Origin: Paracoccaceae bacterium
GTDB lineage: Bacteria; Pseudomonadota; Alphaproteobacteria; Rhodobacterales; Rhodobacteraceae
DNA: 64,000 nucleotides
Direction: 5' to 3'
NCBI GenBank assembly: GCA_011620265.1
Contig: WOZM01000242.1
Span: 16,174 to 80,173 of the forward strand
Part shown: piece after piece, positions 61,441 through 64,000 of the stretch
Position numbering within the stretch: the first letter of the stretch is position 1
Layout of the letters: each line of letters starts with the position of its first letter
Made by a program: the position numbers and the translations under genes
Notes under the pieces: generated by a model
What the model saw: the letters and a program-made list of their open reading frames with translations, nothing else
Told to the model about the DNA's origin: nothing
Databases searched by the model: none

Positions 61441-61464
61441 GGCTCCATACATATGGTCGTTGCC

Positions 61465-61493
61465 AGTTAAAGAGCCAGTGCAGGCCGCGTCAA
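61465..61493 (-). promoter_or_regulatory. Candidate sigma-70 promoter of hrcA-grpE
   Basis: Minus strand TTGACG-N17-TTAACT, 25 nt upstream of the hrcA ATG. Confidence 0.45.
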
Positions 61494-61555
61494 TCGGGGT
61501 TGCGTCGACGCGCCGGGCGCCTGTAATTGGCGACGAATGCACGAAAGGACCGATC

Positions 61556-62266
61556 ATGCGACCCTCTGGCCGGAAGCTCGACGCGATGCGAGCGATCTCG
61601 ATTGAAACGGATGTGACGAAACACGCCGAAGGGTCCTGCCTGATCCGCTGCGGCGACACCCATGTCCTGTGCACCGCAACGGTGGAGGACAAGGCGCCTT
61701 CGTTTCTGAAAGGGACCGGGCTTGGATGGGTGACGGCGGAGTACGGGATGTTGCCGCGGGCGACGAATACCCGCAACAGGCGCGAGGCCGCGGCGGGCAA
61801 GCAGTCCGGAAGAACACAGGAAATTCAACGGCTTATCGGTCGCGCGCTGCGCGCCGGCGTCGACCGGGTCGCGTTGGGCGAGCGCCAGATCGTCGTCGAT
61901 TGCGATGTCATCCAGGCCGATGGCGGCACCCGCTGCGCCTCGATCACCGGGGGCTGGGTGGCGCTGCGGCTGGCCGTCAACAAGCTGATCAAGGCCGGCG
62001 CGGTGATCAGCGATCCGCTGGTCGATCATGTTGCCGCGGTGTCCTGTGGCATCTATGCCGGCCAGCCGGTTCTCGACCTCGACTATGCCGAAGACAGCGA
62101 GGCCGGGACCGACGGGAATTTCATCCTGACCGGACGCGGGCGGATCGTCGAGGTGCAGATGTCGGCCGAGGGCGCGACATTTTCGCGCGACGAGATGGGC
62201 AAGCTTCTCGACCTCGCCGAAAGCGGCATCGCGGCCCTTGTCGGGGCGCAGAAGGCCGCGATCTGA
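61556..62266 (+). CDS. rph: Ribonuclease PH
   Basis: [58 protein letters not shown]. Last base of stop near 62266-62268 overlaps rdgB start. Confidence 0.96.
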   Translation: MRPSGRKLDAMRAISIETDVTKHAEGSCLIRCGDTHVLCTATVEDKAPSFLKGTGLGWVTAEYGMLPRATNTRNRREAAAGKQSGRTQEIQRLIGRALRAGVDRVALGERQIVVDCDVIQADGGTRCASITGGWVALRLAVNKLIKAGAVISDPLVDHVAAVSCGIYAGQPVLDLDYAEDSEAGTDGNFILTGRGRIVEVQMSAEGATFSRDEMGKLLDLAESGIAALVGAQKAAI

Positions 62267-62877
62267 TGCGGACCTTCTCGGGCGAGCGGATTTTGGTGGC
62301 GACCCACAACAAGGGCAAGCTCGATGAAATCGCGGCGCTTCTGCAACCCTACGGCATCGCCTGCGCAAGCGCCGCCGAGATGGGGCTACCGGAACCAGAG
62401 GAGACCGAGGACAGCTTCGTCGGCAATGCGCGGATCAAGGCCCATGCCGCGGCGAAGGCGACCGGGCTGCCGGCCCTGGCCGACGACAGCGGGATCGAGG
62501 TCGACGGACTTGGCGGCGCACCGGGGGTCTACACCGCCGACTGGGCGATGACGCCGACGGGTCGGGATTTCGTCCAGGCGATGACGCGGACCTGGGCCGA
62601 GTTGGAGGCCGCGAACGCTCCCTTCCCCCGCACCGCGCGGTTCCGCGCGACGATGGTGCTTGCCTGGCCCGACGGCCATGACGAGGTCTTCGCCGGCAAG
62701 GTCGAGGGCCAGGTCGTCTGGCCGATGCGCGGCGCGCAAGGGCACGGCTACGATCCGATGTTCCAGCCCGAGGGCTACGACATCACCTTCGCCGAGATGG
62801 ACCCGGCGGAAAAGAACCGCATCAGCCACCGCGCGGATGCGTTCAGGAAGCTGGTTGTCTGTTTCGAAGGAGCGTAG
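62266..62877 (+). CDS. rdgB: XTP/dITP diphosphatase (RdgB/HAM1)
   Basis: [51 protein letters not shown]. Confidence 0.95.
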   Translation: MRTFSGERILVATHNKGKLDEIAALLQPYGIACASAAEMGLPEPEETEDSFVGNARIKAHAAAKATGLPALADDSGIEVDGLGGAPGVYTADWAMTPTGRDFVQAMTRTWAELEAANAPFPRTARFRATMVLAWPDGHDEVFAGKVEGQVVWPMRGAQGHGYDPMFQPEGYDITFAEMDPAEKNRISHRADAFRKLVVCFEGA

Positions 62878-62879
62878 GG

Positions 62880-63254
62880 ATGAAGCGCATATCGACGGGA
62901 TCGCCGTTCGAGGCGAAGATGGGCTACAGCCGGGCTATCGTGAAGGGCGACTGGTGTTTCGTCTCGGGCGTCACCGGATACGATTACAAGACCATGATCA
63001 TGCCGGACGGGATCGCCGATCAGGCGCGCAACTGCTTTGCGACCATCCGGGGCGTCCTAGCCGAGGCCGGCTTCGCGATGGAGGATATCGTGCGGGTGCA
63101 ATACACCGTGACCGACGCCGCCTTGGTCGATGAACTGATCCCCGCGTTGGGCGCGGCCTTCGCCGAGATCCGCCCCGCCGCGACGATGGTGATTGCGGGC
63201 CTGATCAAGCCGGAAATGAAAATCGAGATTGAAGTCACGGCGTTCAAGGGCTGA
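62880..63254 (+). CDS. RidA family (YjgF/YER057c/UK114) protein
   Basis: 124 aa; FEAKMGYSRAIVKGDWCFVSGVTGYDYKTMIMPDGIADQARNCFATIRGVLAEAGF. Confidence 0.92.
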   Translation: MKRISTGSPFEAKMGYSRAIVKGDWCFVSGVTGYDYKTMIMPDGIADQARNCFATIRGVLAEAGFAMEDIVRVQYTVTDAALVDELIPALGAAFAEIRPAATMVIAGLIKPEMKIEIEVTAFKG

Positions 63255-63256
63255 AT

Positions 63257-64000
63257 GTGGAGGACTGGCGGCATGGCGGGTTCGGGCTTTATCTGCACTG
63301 GCCGTTCTGTGCCGCCAAATGCCCCTATTGCGACTTCAACTCACATGTCGCGGCCGAGATCGACCAGCCCCGCTGGCGCCGCGCCTATCTGAGCGAGATC
63401 GAGCGGGTCGGCGCCGAAACTCAGGGCAGGATCCTGAACACAGTTTTCTTCGGCGGTGGCACACCGTCGCTGATGGACCCCGATCTTGTCGCCGCGATCA
63501 TCGAGAAGATCCGCGCAACCTGGCCAATGGCCAACGATGCCGAAGTGACGCTCGAGGCCAATCCGGGCAGCGTCGAGGCCGGACGGTTCCGGGGTTATGC
63601 CGAGGCCGGGGTCAACCGTGTCTCGATGGGGATCCAGGCACTGAACGACGCCGATCTGCGGCGGCTCGGGCGCCTGCATTCGGTGGCCGAGGCGCGGGCG
63701 GCCTTCGACGTGGCGCGGGGGGCCTTCGACCGGGTGAGCTTCGACCTGATCTATGCCCGGCAGGACCAGACCCTGGACAGTTGGCAGGCGGAACTGCGCG
63801 AGGCCCTGGCGATGGCGGTCGATCACCTGTCGCTTTACCAGTTGACGATCGAGGACGGCACCGCCTTTGGCGCGCGTCATTCCGCAGGCGGGCTGAAGGG
63901 CTTGCCGGAGGACGATCTGGCGGCAGATATGTATTTGACAACACAAGATATTCTGGATGATGCCGGGATGCCGGCCTATGAGGTGTCGAACCATGCCCGC
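63257..64000 (+). CDS. hemW: Radical SAM family heme chaperone HemW (3' truncated by window edge)
   Basis: GTG start; YLHWPFCAAKCPYCDFNSHV (CxxxCxxC), FGGGTPSLM, EANPGSVE, GVNRVSMGIQAL. Confidence 0.93.
   Translation, partial: MEDWRHGGFGLYLHWPFCAAKCPYCDFNSHVAAEIDQPRWRRAYLSEIERVGAETQGRILNTVFFGGGTPSLMDPDLVAAIIEKIRATWPMANDAEVTLEANPGSVEAGRFRGYAEAGVNRVSMGIQALNDADLRRLGRLHSVAEARAAFDVARGAFDRVSFDLIYARQDQTLDSWQAELREALAMAVDHLSLYQLTIEDGTAFGARHSAGGLKGLPEDDLAADMYLTTQDILDDAGMPAYEVSNHAR

Noticed and set aside
61441-61555. CIRCE element expected upstream of hrcA
   Set aside because: No TTAGCACTC-N9-GAGTGCTAA or close variant present; only a sigma-70-like promoter is visible.
63229-63960. 243-aa ORF overlapping the end of the ridA-like gene
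   Set aside because: Out-of-frame with the clear HemW reading frame starting at GTG 63257 (YLHWPFCAAKCPYCDFN).

Overview
This is a gene-dense, high-GC chromosomal window. Gene content and order (lptB-rpoN-hpf-ptsN, rimP-nusA-ylxR-infB, hrcA/grpE separate from dnaKJ, rph-rdgB-ridA-hemW) point to an alphaproteobacterium of the Rhodobacteraceae type; this is an inference from content, not a search result. I see no rRNA, tRNA, CRISPR array, prophage or transposase. Most of the window is housekeeping. The most notable accessory content is: (i) a surface-glycan block at 2.8-11.8 kb with a two-part sulfotransferase-like protein, a GT14/core-2-like glycosyltransferase, a GT2/GT92-like glycosyltransferase, galE, galU, kdsB, the PAP phosphatase cysQ and an orphan ABC-2 permease, which I read as a candidate sulfated-glycan pathway; (ii) a leader upstream of rimP-nusA-infB with a promoter, an intrinsic terminator ending at the rimP Shine-Dalgarno, and a competing pairing (attenuator candidate); (iii) an RpoH-type promoter in front of dnaK; (iv) a divergent response-regulator/PP2C phosphatase and Hpt pair resembling RbaY-type partner switching; (v) an ArgJ with a lysine-rich N-terminal extension; (vi) a CDGSH-Fer4_19-CDGSH protein; (vii) several small or low-complexity exported proteins and palindromic intergenic elements. 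All calls come from reading the sequence and translations; no homology search was run.
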